NCBI GenBank assembly: GCA_958295665.1
Contig: OY282558.1
Coordinates: 185,420,015-185,484,014, forward strand
Reading direction: 5' to 3'
Length of the DNA stretch: 64,000 nt
Origin: Tipula vernalis
Lineage: Eukaryota > Arthropoda > Insecta > Diptera > Tipulidae
Positions 44,250-54,199 of this stretch are shown here, piece by piece (position 1 is the stretch's first letter; the number at the start of each line of letters is the position of its first letter). Position numbers and translations under genes: made by a program. The notes beneath the pieces were generated by a model that saw only the letters and a program-made list of their open reading frames with translations, was not told the origin of the DNA and made no database searches.

Positions 44250-45602
44250 TATATACTTCGACAAATCCTTTCAAGGGGGTTATCATTCATAGCATTAGAT
44301 GATTGCTGTACAATTTGTGAATAACTTTTCCGCTCTTTACCTATACCTGGTGGTTTTGGCTCCGCTTGGGTTTTAGTTAGTTTCTCTTCTCAGGTAGCCC
44401 TAGGGTTTTGAGGAAACAGATGCATTTTGTTTCTTAGTCTTTGAAGTTCTTTGGCTACTTCACAGCCTCTATAATTTGCAGGATGATGCCCTTTACAGTT
44501 TATACATTTTGCAGGGGTGTTTCTACTTTCTGTACACTCTTTCGCGTTGTGTTTTCCAGCACATTTAACGCATCTTGGCTCCCGTATGCAATATTTTTGC
44601 GTGTGATTGAAACCTTGGCATTTTTTGCATTGAGGTATTAGCCTCGTGTTTTTCTTAAGCGGTTCTATTTTAACCCTCATATTGAGAATTGCTTTGATGT
44701 TGAAGATGTTTTCAACTTTCTCCTTTTTGTTAAACGTAAGCATGAAGAGTGGAAGCCCCCTTTTTTTGACTTGATTGTTCTCACCTCTCTCTCGTTTTAG
44801 GATGTTTACTGCATCTTCTATTTGCAGATCTCTTGCCTTTAGGTCCTCAATTATGTCCTCCTTCTTACACGTTGGATGTAGGCCTCTGGCCATAACCTTA
44901 ATTGCGCGTTCGTTTTTATCTTCGTATGTGAACCATTCTTTACCTTCCGCATTGAGCTTTGTTGCTAGAACTCTATATGTATCGGAATCTGGTGTATTGA
45001 TTTTCCACAAGTTATTGTTTAGTGACACTACTCTATATTCCTTAGCTGTCACTGATTTCATTATAAATTGTATACTAGCAAATTCTGTTATGCCGATTAC
45101 ATTAATTGGCGGCGGAGCCTTTCTTTCGGTACAACCTTTTGTTGCCGATTTTGTTGCTGTTGCTGGTGAGCTCGTTTGGTATTAGTATCACCAGTTACTA
45201 ACACATTAGCTTGCGAATGATCTCCAACTTCAGGCGAGAATTCTGCTTTTCGTTTTTTGGTAGGTCTTTTCTTCCTTTTCACTACCCAATCTGTTTCTCT
45301 CATGAGATCCTCTTCATCAATATGGAACTCATTGTTATAACTGGTGTGAGTACTTGCTTTATTATAACAAGTTAGCGGGTTTTCAGAAATCTCCATTGGT
45401 TTGGGCTTCTTTAATTCTTCATTTTCTTTTTTAGTTTTTCAATTTCGCTTCTTAGTTGGGTTAAAAGTACATCTACTTCACTGAGTTTTCGACAGAGTTC
45501 AGCGTTTTCGTCTTTCTGCTGATTTGCAGAGTTAGTATGATTGTTTGGTGATCTTAACAACATTGAACTTCTCTCGAATGGGTTTAGCAATGATTGGCTC
45601 AC
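44250..45602 (-). CDS. Jockey-like LINE ORF1 (gag-like nucleocapsid)
   Basis: Segments: 45602-45411 (helical N-terminus with coiled-coil character, LSEVDVLLTQLRSEIEKL), 45396-45097, with a KRKKRPTKKRK patch that resembles a nuclear localisation signal and a Gln-rich run, and 45061-44390 (RNA-binding domain and three knuckles: CKKCQGFNHTQKYC, CVKCAGKHNAKEC, CINCKGHHPANYRGC). Frame shifts near 45400 and a stop near 45097 separate parts. Beyond 44390 a further stretch (TQAEPKPPGIGKERKSYSQI) reads on after a stop. Binds LINE RNA. Confidence 0.85.
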
Positions 45603-45659
45603 CCAGAATCCATTGAGCCAGCCTCGTAAGAGGGTGGATTAGCCAACTGGGTAGTTGGT

Positions 45660-46260
45660 TTACCACCTGGGGTATTGTTTCCTTTTTGTGTTGTATTCAT
45701 TGCTTTAAAACTGGTTATGTATCAACTACCAACCTAACCAGTACAAGTTGGTAGTGGGTCATTGAAGAGAACATCATTTGCTATGTTCTCGGTAGTCGGT
45801 TATTCCGCCGTATCTCGGTCGTCAGAGCCTCGTTAGTTAATTAGCAGGAAGTACCACGTGCAGGTGAGGTTGATATTTGGGCTAGTATATTAAGACCATC
45901 TAAACCGGCGCCCCTTACCCCATAATCTACGAAATGAAATTTAAAAAAAAAACACCAAGTCTGACGATGTTTGAGAATAAAAGTCAATTTACTAAAATGC
46001 GAAATTGTGAATTAAAATTTTATTAATTTCAATTAAAATTGTGTACAAGCTGCAATTCAGTATATTTAATTTCAAATTATTTATATTTATAAATAAAAAT
46101 TTTCATTTAAATGGAAAATAAAGAAAACACAAAATAATGTATTTTAAAATCCCATATAATTTTGTTTACGTTTCATAGGAAAATAGAAATTTTTGTTCCC
46201 TTAACTAAACAAATTTCTTTGTCACGGCTTTTTATGTAGTGGCATCGAAAAAAAATATTC
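45660..46260. other. LINE 5' UTR and AT-rich spacer
   Basis: ACCAACCTAACCAGTACAAG and TTGGTAGTGGG form a short imperfect inverted repeat near 45729-45758, probably in the LINE 5' UTR, which seems to end near 45930. AT-rich beyond; no genes seen. Confidence 0.4.
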
Positions 46261-46263
46261 GAC

Positions 46264-47041
46264 TTACACTGACCAAAGCTCTTTGATGATGATGTATTGT
46301 TTTGTATGTATTGTTTTCAGTCTGGTTTCAAAATATCCAACCATGAACGGCCAAGCAGTGGTGTGAAATCCTTCCAGACATTTATGACCATGAAATAACT
46401 TAAATGTTTCACTATTAAATTCCCCGTTTATTTCTATATTTCCAACAAAATTAATCGCATCACCTGTAACTGTAGTAAAATTATTGCTACAATTTTTTAA
46501 TTGTAAATTACTAAATTTATAATGACTACTGACACACAAGAAATTATTTCCATCCCCATCATAGCTCCTTCTACATTTACTTCTAATTGACACGCCATTT
46601 TCAACTCCGCATGACTGAATTTATCACCTTATTAATGCTGCTACGACAAACATAAGAGGTTTGTCCATAACGGTTACAATTATCGGGTACAATTAACGAT
46701 TAACATCTCCACTTGCTACTGGAATATTATCTTTCATGATGAAATTTTATTCCGCATCTTGAACACAACCGTTGTTTTCTTCCCTGAGGGCTAAAATGTG
46801 TGCTTCGATTATTATTGAACGTTCCATATTCTTTGGTTTCTCCACTTTGGTTGAAATTTCTCGATGAGGCTCGACTTCTACTTCTTGATGTATTTCGATT
46901 TCGATTTGCACTTATTTGTGGTTTAACCAATCTGAAATTCGAAAACAATATTTTTGAAATCTGCTGAAATCTTCTTCCTCTGCCTCTTTCAAAAGTTCCT
47001 GTTGAATGGCCCCTGATCTTAGCCAAACAATAAAGAAGTTT
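46264..47041 (-). pseudogene. LTR retroelement gag/protease scrap
   Basis: 47026-46727 reads an Arg/Ser/Asn-rich nucleocapsid-like region (GTFERGRGRRFQQ, RNRNTSRSRSRASSRNFN) with a broken zinc-knuckle motif CSRCGIKFHHER. 46593-46264 reads CSNNFTTVTGDAINFVGNIE and so on, layout like the region after the catalytic Asp of a retroviral-type protease. Family uncertain. It is head-to-head with the element that starts near 47.1 kb. Confidence 0.45.
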
Positions 47042-47293
47042 CGAACAAGGACATGAACGCCAAATTCATTCTCATTGTGTGCGGGATCATCACGGGGTAA
47101 GTCTTATCATAATATTTTGCAATTACCCAAATAAAAGACCCAAAAACCTCAATACATTTGAATATTAGAGGATACTACAATTTGATTCTAATACGTGTAA
47201 AAGTGTTTTATCGTGATCAAAAGGCCATTAAAGTCGTGAAATAAAATTCCTACAAGTAAATACATAGGTGCACGCAAAAATTTATTTTAACAT

Positions 47294-48500
47294 ATGCAAA
47301 GTCAAAGTACTCCGCAGTTAGAAACAAGTAATAAATACGAGGAATTCGAAGACTCGCAGAACATATTCGAAAAAAGAGAAAATAATAGTTTAGATAATAG
47401 TGATAACATGATAGAGGACACAAAAAATTTAGATCTCACCACAGTGCAAGGTGGTACGATAGAGAAAATACATGCCGCACTTAGAACGCCGGACATAATA
47501 AAAGAACTAACAGAATTTAACGGACAGATCAAACATTTATACAGAATTTTAACAGAAGTAGAAGAAATTTTTATTTTGACAAAATCAGTGTTACCAGAAA
47601 ATGTGGAAATACCCGTGACTTTTATGATGTGTTAATCGCAAACAACGTACAATCAACTAACTGGACAGACATTAGGCAAACTTTAATAAAACACTATTCA
47701 GACCCTAGGCAAGGCTGGGCAAATTACATTACACTGAGTAATTAAAATACTTTTCCGAGTTACAGCAAACTCAGTAATTAAAATACAAATTACAATTACT
47801 TTCGAGTGGAGTAATTAAAATACAAATTACAATTACTTTACAAATTGATAAATTTGATTTGACAAAATTCATTTAGTGAAAAAACGTATCATTAGAAAAA
47901 GATTATTAAGATTAGGTTTTATGCTGATGACTCTGGAACCAATTTTAATAAGCCTTGAAAAATGTAAATAAGAAATTTCAAAAACTGGGGTAATTAAAAT
48001 ACAAATTACAATTACTTAGAATTTAAGTAATTAAAATACAAGATACTGTTACTTGGAGATTGAGTAATTAAAATACAAATTACAAATTGTAATTTGTATT
48101 TTAATTACGTAATTCAAATACATGTAATTCGTTACTGCCCAGCCTTGACCCTAGGACAGAGGTCGCTCTAATTAGAGATCTGCATAGAACAAGGCAGGGA
48201 ATACAAACAACCAAACAATTCTACAGCAAAATAATGGAAATACAGACAGCTTTAGTGCCCATTCAAATCTTCACAACAACAGCGATGCGAAACGAGAGCG
48301 ATACATAGAAATGTGTCTAGCACAATTCGTCGCCAACCTTAAGGAACCATTAGGCTCAAACATTAGGAGCAGAGACTCAAGAACAATATCTGAAGCATTA
48401 TATGTATGCCAAGAAGAGGAGAACATGTACTATATTAAATACAAACCCCAACACAAAGGTACCAAAGGCCTTCAATACAAGAACCACAACCTCCCGTAAC
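47294..48500 (+). pseudogene. gag: Errantivirus-like gag, interrupted by MITE
   Basis: The first part (47294-47635) is acidic and helical; the frame breaks near 47600 and reads on as capsid-like sequence (NNVQSTNWTDIRQTLIKHYS). The hAT MITE interrupts it at 47710. Beyond 48148 gag resumes (EVALIRDLHRTRQGIQ) and after another shift reads CLAQFVANLKEPLGSNIRSR and SRTISEALYVCQEEEN, the standard capsid C-terminus of gypsy-type gags. No zinc knuckle, as usual for this group. Confidence 0.8.
47710..48147. mobile_element. hAT-type MITE with TAATTAAAATAC repeats
   Basis: 438 bp. Terminal inverted repeats CAAGGCTGGGCA (47710-47721) and the exact reverse complement (48136-48147). Flanked by ACCCTAGG at 47702-47709 and 48148-48155, an exact 8-bp duplication typical of hAT transposons. 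The interior is largely made of repeated GTAATTAAAATACAAATTAC units in direct and, near 48085-48120, inverted orientation. Non-coding; must be mobilised by a hAT transposase elsewhere. Confidence 0.93.
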
Positions 48501-48635
48501 ATTTAAAGCATCAACATCCCAAATAAAAACAGAAAATAATCTCAATCAACCTCAAAAAAAAAAATGGATACCAAAAGATGAATGGTTAGTCGCACGGAAT
48601 AAAGCGCCAAATATCAAAACGGAAAGGAACATAAA

Positions 48636-49208
48636 TTGCACAGAAACCAAAGAAGAGGAAGAAGTAAAAGAAGAGGAAGAATACACTATCAACGAAGGAG
48701 AATATTAAGATTTTTTTCAGGAAACGGCCTCGGACACAGAAGACGAACAATAGACACCATCAATAAACAACAACTCCCATACATTACAATTCACATAAAA
48801 AACAAACCAATACACCTACTCATCGATACAGGAGCGGACGAGTCATATCTAGGCCCAAAATTAATAAAAATAGAAAAAATTCAACATATTCAACCAATAA
48901 AAATCCAAACATTAGGAAGATCTATATTAATCGACAAAACAATTACATTGAATGGTCTCAAAGATTTCAGAACAAACCAAAAATTAACGTTTCATCTATT
49001 AAAATTCCACGATACATTTGACGAACTAATTGGGACAAACATCATGACACAATTAGGAATAATAATAAATTTCAAAACACGAGAACTAATATTTCCAACC
49101 CATAAAATTGCAATAAAATATTTCAAAGCAGGTAGCACGTCAATACACTTCACCCGAGGATTACCGTCAAATCAAATAAATCAACTCTACCATACACTGG
49201 AGATATAA
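48636..49208 (+). pseudogene. pol: Errantivirus-like aspartic protease region
   Basis: The catalytic motif LLIDTGADESYLGP (Asp-Thr-Gly) is at about 48820. The family LIGTNIMTQLG block follows, and NFKTRELIFPTHK near the end leads toward RT. The ATG at 48636 is an internal chance start; the real protease is a part of gag-pol, likely produced by frameshifting. The frame closes at 49208, after which RT continues in another frame. Confidence 0.85.
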
Positions 49209-49209
49209 C

Positions 49210-49760
49210 GCACAACATAGAACTTACTAATGACAAACCAATTCATAAAAAACAGTACAGATATCCCAACTCTTAAATCCCAGAAATCAAACGACAGATC
49301 AAAGAACTATTGGAAAACGACATAATACAAGAGAGTAAAAGCCCATGAAATTCACCAATCATTATAGTTAACAAAAAGGATGACGACTCAGGGCAAAAGA
49401 AATTTCGAATGCTCAGGGAAAAAGAATTTTCAATCCTGGGAAATCACTACGAATACAAAAGAATGCCCTTCGGATTAAAAAATGCGCCATCCACGTTCCT
49501 ATGACTCATGAACAGGACATTAAACAAATATATCGGGGAAACCTGCCTAGTCTCCATGGACGACATTATCATCTACAGCAGCACGAAGGAAGATCATACG
49601 AAACACCTAGAAGAAATATTCAAAATTCTGATGAAATCAAATATGCGAATTCAGTTAGACCAATGCAAATTTGTACAAGGACAAATAAAATTTTTAGGAC
49701 ACATCGTTATTAGGCAAGGAATTCAACCGGACCATGAGAAAAATTAGTACAATACAAAAA
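49210..49760 (+). pseudogene. pol: Errantivirus-like RT, internally deleted
   Basis: It reads IKRQIKELLENDIIQESKSP, then a stop and NSPIIIVNKKDDDSGQKKFR. The finger/palm middle is missing; it jumps to GNHYEYKRMPFGLKNAPSTF. The active site is VSMDDIIIYSS (about 49553-49585; the family has YxDDI, so the Tyr/Val and first position are substituted). The tail FVQGQIKFLGHIV is normal. Inactive. Confidence 0.88.
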
Positions 49761-50543
49761 ATGCAAATCCCGAAAACTCGAAAACAAATAAAACCGTTTC
49801 TAAGTCTCATCGGATATTATCCAAAATTTGTGAAAAACTTTGCAGCCATCACCAAACCAATGTCAAAATATTTAAAAAAGAATGTAACAATAGAACCAGA
49901 AAATATTGAATACCGAAAATGTTTTGATAAGTGTAAGACAATGTTAACATCAAAACCGATACTAGAATACCCAGACTTCTCAAGAACATTCAGACTAACA
50001 ACAGATGCGTCTGATTATGCCATCGGAGCAGTCCTATCACATAATGATACGGACAACCCAATAGCATATGCTAGCAGAATTTTAAGTGAAACTGAAATCA
50101 GATATGATGCCACAAATAAATAAATGCTTGCAATAGTATGGGCCTGTAAACACTTTAGGCCATACTTGTATGGGAAATCATTCGAAATATTCACAGATCA
50201 AAGGCCATTAGAATGGCTGATGACCATTAAAGACCCTTCGTCCAAACTCATTCGTTGGAGACTGAAATTATCAGAATTTGAATTTAACATAAATTACAAA
50301 AAAGGCACCGCAAACAATAATGCCGATGCATTATCTAGATTGGAAATCAACAATACCGAAACAGAACTGACGTTACCTATGACAAACACACCGTTAGATG
50401 ACTTTAACCTACAGGTAATATTTAGAGTAGGCAAACAGGACAAAATGAACAGACCAAAAAGACATATAGAGAAAACAAAGAACAAAATAAAATACATATA
50501 CGAAAAGGAGGAATATAATGACAAGAACATCAGATCAATATAA
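49734..50543 (+). pseudogene. pol: Errantivirus-like RNase H
   Basis: 49734-50123 has YPKFVKNFAAITKPMSKYLK and LTTDASDYAIGAVLSH (catalytic Asp). A single TAA (50122) sits where the family has a Glu-type codon, then MLAIVWACKHFRPYLYGKSF, IFTDQRPLEWLMTI and RWRLKLSEFEF follow, ending in NNNADALSRL. One nonsense codon is the only break in this domain. Confidence 0.9.
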
Positions 50544-51227
50544 GGGAAACATGGCAGTTCAATGCAATGACCAAACGACCATTTCACGCAAGAGGGAATA
50601 CCCGAAATACTCATATCAGATAGTGCAACAGAATTTACATCCGAAAATTTTAGAAAATTCACACAAAAATATAATTTTGAACATCATATAACAACACCAA
50701 AATCAAGTACGGGTAATGGAATAGTTGAAGGATTACATTCAACATTAACAGAACTGATCAGGATAAAATTCGATGAAAATAGAAAAATTAAAACTGAAGA
50801 CCTAATGACGGAAGTCATAATGTCATACAATAATTCAATACATTTAGTAACCGAACTAACACCCGTTGAACTACAACGAGCACATCTAATAATGGAAAAG
50901 ATCCCAGAAGACCTGAGCACGGAAAATTTCGCAAAAACTATCCAATCAGAATATAACCTTAGAACAACCAAAATCACAAATAAAGAGCAAAAACAAAAAG
51001 AGAAAAGAACAAACAAAAACAACGAAAATAGAGAGCAAATCCCAAGTCCAACAGCAAATACAAAAGTTTACGAAAGACTACACACGAGGGACAAAACAGC
51101 ACCCATATACATGGAGCATGAAATCATAAAAAATAATAATGGTCCCACGGCAATAACAAACAAGAGAACAATACACAAAAAGAATATTAAACGTCATTCT
51201 CTAATTGCAGGGCCATCGCATCAATAG
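50544..51227 (+). pseudogene. pol: Errantivirus-like integrase, C-terminal part
   Basis: Starts abruptly inside the core: EGIPEILISDSATEFTSENF has the second catalytic Asp, and TTPKSSTGNGIVEGLHSTL the Glu. The HHCC zinc domain and first Asp are deleted between about 50500 and 50580. A basic, Lys/Asn/Thr-rich tail follows (50990-51227). Confidence 0.85.
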
Positions 51228-52127
51228 AAATAGAAGACTTCACAGAAAATAAAGGTATGACACCAATAGTATTGGGAAATGCCAGAATGTTGGAAGGCAC
51301 CATTCAATTTCTACACGTCCCATCAATATATTTACCAATAGCAGATCAAAATAATAACAACCTCATAACAATCCAGAAAAAAATCGCAGATCAAAATAAC
51401 ACCAAAATTGTAAAAACATTTACACAATGCATTAGAACATTAAGTAAAGAAAGTGTAACATTAATAAAAACAATTGAAATGTTGACACCCAAAACCAGAA
51501 AAACCAGAGGGATACATATAATATTTGGTAACGTCATAGAAGGCGATATGAACCAAATAAATGCAGCCTTGAAACAAGTAAATACCAATGAAAATCTACT
51601 CATAGGAAAAATAAATGAACAAATAGAAATCAATAAGGGAATGATAAATCGATTCAGAGAGGTAGAAAGTTATATAAACGGAGAAGTAAGAACTTTAACA
51701 GAAAACTTAACGAAATAGACTTCATATTAATCACAGAACAGAACCTTCACGGCATCGAATATGTAATCCGAAACCTTCAACAACATGTTGATGAAATCTT
51801 AGATTCAATATCGCTTGCAAAGCAAGCCTATATCTCACATTATTTGCTAACCAAAGAAGAAAGCAACTTTGTATATGAAACCGAACCAATCGAATCTGAA
51901 CACGAACAATTTCAATTTTTAAATATAAACGCGTATTACAAAAATCCTGTGGTTGTATTCTCAATAGTAATTCCCAAATATTCTAACATAACCTTTAAAA
52001 ACATTAAAATATTCCCCCTCACTATAAACAACACCTACACGGTCCAAATCCCCTCCAAATTCATACATATCCATGAAAAAATTGCAAGGTATTCTGACGA
52101 GAGTTGCAACAAAATTGATGACATGTA

Positions 52128-53397
52128 TAGTATAATTCGCTTATAGCGAACACTCAAGGGACATCATTTTTTGTTCACTATAGCCGGCTGTTCGTTTTAA
52201 TCAAATATTCGGTTATAATGAATCTTGTTCGTTATAAGAAAGATTAACCAAAAACAAAACAAAAACGGTTTATTGAAAAATAAAATTAAAACATTTATTA
52301 ATTATAAAAAACTTATACTTGTACATAAGCCTTAACAATTCATTCCAACTAAAACCGTGATCCGCTCCTTGCATAATTTCCCCCCAGCGCAATCATTATT
52401 TCTAAACTTTATGATTTTATTAGGAAGTATCCTATAGAAAAGGCCCGTTTCATCTAAATTGCATATATCGCTTTTGTTATAGTCATCCAGAAGCAGAGGT
52501 AATTTTTCATTCACCCATTCTTTAACAACTTTCGAAGATACGGCTGCCTTTTCTCCCACAATATTTTTGAATACAAGGTCGTTTCGCTTCTTAAAGCGAT
52601 CGAGCCAACCGTTGCTCTGTTTAAACTCAATATTCAATTTCTCTGCAAATTGCCCTGCCTTTTCTTTTACAAGAATTCCACTTAGAGGAATTTTTGTTAC
52701 TCGCATTTGTTTTATCCAAATAATTAATGCAGCCTCCTTTGTTGGAAATTTTCCATCGCGAATTTTTTGACGTTTTAAATTTACATTCAAATCCTCATAG
52801 TTTTCCCGTTTTTTTTTACTATTTCAGTGAAAGTACTCTTCGCGCAATTAAATTTGCTTGCAATTTGTTGGTAGGTAAATTGCTTTTTGTCGATCGTTTT
52901 CAAAATTTTCAATTTTGTTTCCACCGATATAGAATATCGTTTTCGATACATAACCTAAAATTTGTTAATTAATTATAACAAAATCTATTAATTAGAAAAT
53001 TATAATAATTTTTAACACCAAATTTACCACCAATCTTTTTAAAATGTAACAAAAATTAAGAATATTTTCTTTATTATCGCTGTACTATATATTCCTATTG
53101 TGTTAATTTACTTCAACTGACGAAAGTAATGGGGAATCCCGTAAAAACTAAGGAACATGTTTAAAGGTATAATACAAATTTATGTATATGTATGTATAAA
53201 CCTCTAGTAGTTTTATGTGTAAAGGGAAACAATCAAAAAAGTGGTATAACCGAAACGCTATACGCTTATAAACGTAGTTCGTTATTTGTAGTGTATAAGA
53301 AAAAAAAGTGTTCATGCAAATTAAAGGGACAAAAATTTATGATCATTATAAGCGTTTGTTCGTTATATACATGGTTTGGTATAAACGGATTCTACTG
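52128..53397 (-). mobile_element. Tigger/pogo-type transposon within env
   Basis: About 1,270 bp. Left end TAGTATAATTCGCTTATAGC (52128) and right end, in reverse complement, CAGTAGAATCCGTTTATA (ending 53397), matching imperfectly; TA flanks both ends (52126-52127 and 53398-53399). Minus-strand transposase fragment inside. The full gene would need about 500 residues, so this is a deleted derivative. Confidence 0.85.
52332..52790 (-). pseudogene. Tigger transposase, CENP-B-type DNA-binding and start of DDE
   Basis: The frame reads a CENP-B/Tc5-type helix-turn-helix: ALIIWIKQMRVTKIPLSGIL, KEKAGQFAEKLNIEFKQSNG and WLDRFKKRNDLVFKNIVGEK. The DDE domain opens with DICNLDETGLFYRILPNK (first catalytic Asp) and KERITVLVGMN, then the frame ends at 52332. 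The second and third acidic residues are missing. An additional N-terminal HTH is seen in broken frames (about 52800-52950). Confidence 0.88.
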
Positions 53398-53592
53398 TAC
53401 TTTTGCAATGAGAATGAGGTATACACAACCCAAGACAACTGCGTCAGAAAAATAATTGCAAACGAACCTGCAACCTGTGACCTGACAGAAGGAAACATTC
53501 AAACTTACATACAACAATTCCAGCAGGAATTCATATTTATAAACCAGCAAACACCTCCAGAATTTAAAACCGATTGTAAAACTCAACTCTTG

Positions 53593-54190
53593 TTAAGAGT
53601 ACATCTACTCTGTGTGTGTTGGCGATTTTTCCATTATTTCCTTTCGGCTGCTGAAACGCGTTACCCGTAATGGTTTTTTAACTCGATTGAACAGAAAGAA
53701 GTCACAGGGAGCCAAATCAGATGAATTCGGTGGCTGTTGGATGGTATTTGTTGCATTTTTCGTCAAAAAATTACGAGTAATGATGGCACTGTGCGACGGT
53801 GCGTTATCATGGTGCAAAATCCACGAGTTTTCTGCCCACAATTCTGGTCTCTTTCGGCGAATTGCTTCACGCAAACGTCTCATAACGCCCAAATAATACT
53901 CTTTGTTTAGGGTCTAGCCTTCTGGCAAAAATTCATGATGCACTACACCGTTGTAATCCATGAAAACCGTGAGAATTGCCTTCTTTTTTTACTGAAAACG
54001 ACGTGTTTTTTTTTTGGTGAACGCCATTCACTTGCCTGATGTCTGGATTGCGTGTCGTACTCATAAACCTACGTCTCGTCTCCAGTAATGATCCTTTTGA
54101 TGAATGTGGGATCGGATTCAGCCTCGGAAATCATGTCTATAATTGTAAATAATTGCCAACACACACACAGAGATAGATGTACCCTTGACT
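53593..54190 (-). mobile_element. Mariner-like transposon, shortened
   Basis: Both ends share AGAGTACATCTACTCTGTGT / AGGGTACATCTATCTCTGTG followed by GTGTTGGC, as inverted repeats (about 53595-53624 and 54155-54187). About 600 bp; full mariners are about 1,300 bp. It carries a catalytic core fragment on the minus strand. A clear TA duplication could not be fixed to a single base. Confidence 0.8.
53605..53892 (-). pseudogene. Mariner transposase core (DD34D)
   Basis: It reads RLREAIRRKRPELWAENSWI, LHHDNAPSHSAIITRNF and SSDLAPCDFFLFNRVKKPLR. The Asp of HHDN and the Asp of APCD are separated by 34 residues, the mariner DD34D signature. The upstream part in another frame (about 54100-54060) has ITGDET followed by a stop where the family has Trp. 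The N-terminal DNA-binding part is missing. Confidence 0.92.
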
Positions 54191-54199
54191 ACGTAACTT

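Larger units (their letters stand above)
41056..45650 (-). mobile_element. Jockey-clade LINE
   Basis: Minus strand, ORF1 (gag-like) about 45602-44250 and ORF2 (endonuclease and RT) 44142 to about 41060. ORF1 has three CCHC knuckles; ORF2 has an AP endonuclease and a jockey-type RT. A foreign repeat (about 43258-43735) interrupts the endonuclease. The 3' end is replaced or followed by the SINE. The upstream region 45603-45930 may be its 5' UTR. The RT is one long open frame, so this copy is relatively young. Confidence 0.9.
47060..53590 (+). mobile_element. Errantivirus-like gypsy element with env
   Basis: Plus strand, in order: gag (47294-48500, interrupted by a MITE), protease (about 48810), RT (about 49210-49750), RNase H (49800-50350), partial integrase (about 50580-50930), env (about 51230-53590, interrupted by a Tigger element). 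Internal deletions affect RT (missing its central part between about 49400 and 49430) and integrase (its N-terminal half). No LTR pair found. The env-bearing layout is typical of insect endogenous retrovirus-like elements; this copy is clearly dead. Confidence 0.88.
51230..53590 (+). pseudogene. env: env-like gene (F-type), split by Tigger element
   Basis: The open frame 51257-51718 reads an env-like ectodomain: a basic cleavage-like site (KTRKTRG, about 51490-51510) followed by an Ile/Phe/Gly-rich stretch resembling a fusion peptide and a helical region. The gene shifts frame near 51719 and continues to 52126, where the Tigger insertion begins. Reading resumes after 53398 for about 60 codons (Cys-containing), then ends near the mariner insertion. 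The layout resembles errantivirus Env, related to baculovirus F proteins. The transmembrane segment was not located. Non-functional. Confidence 0.7.

Noticed and set aside
47710..48147. CRISPR-like or regulatory repeat array
   Set aside because: Terminal inverted repeats and an 8-bp duplication show that it is a hAT MITE.
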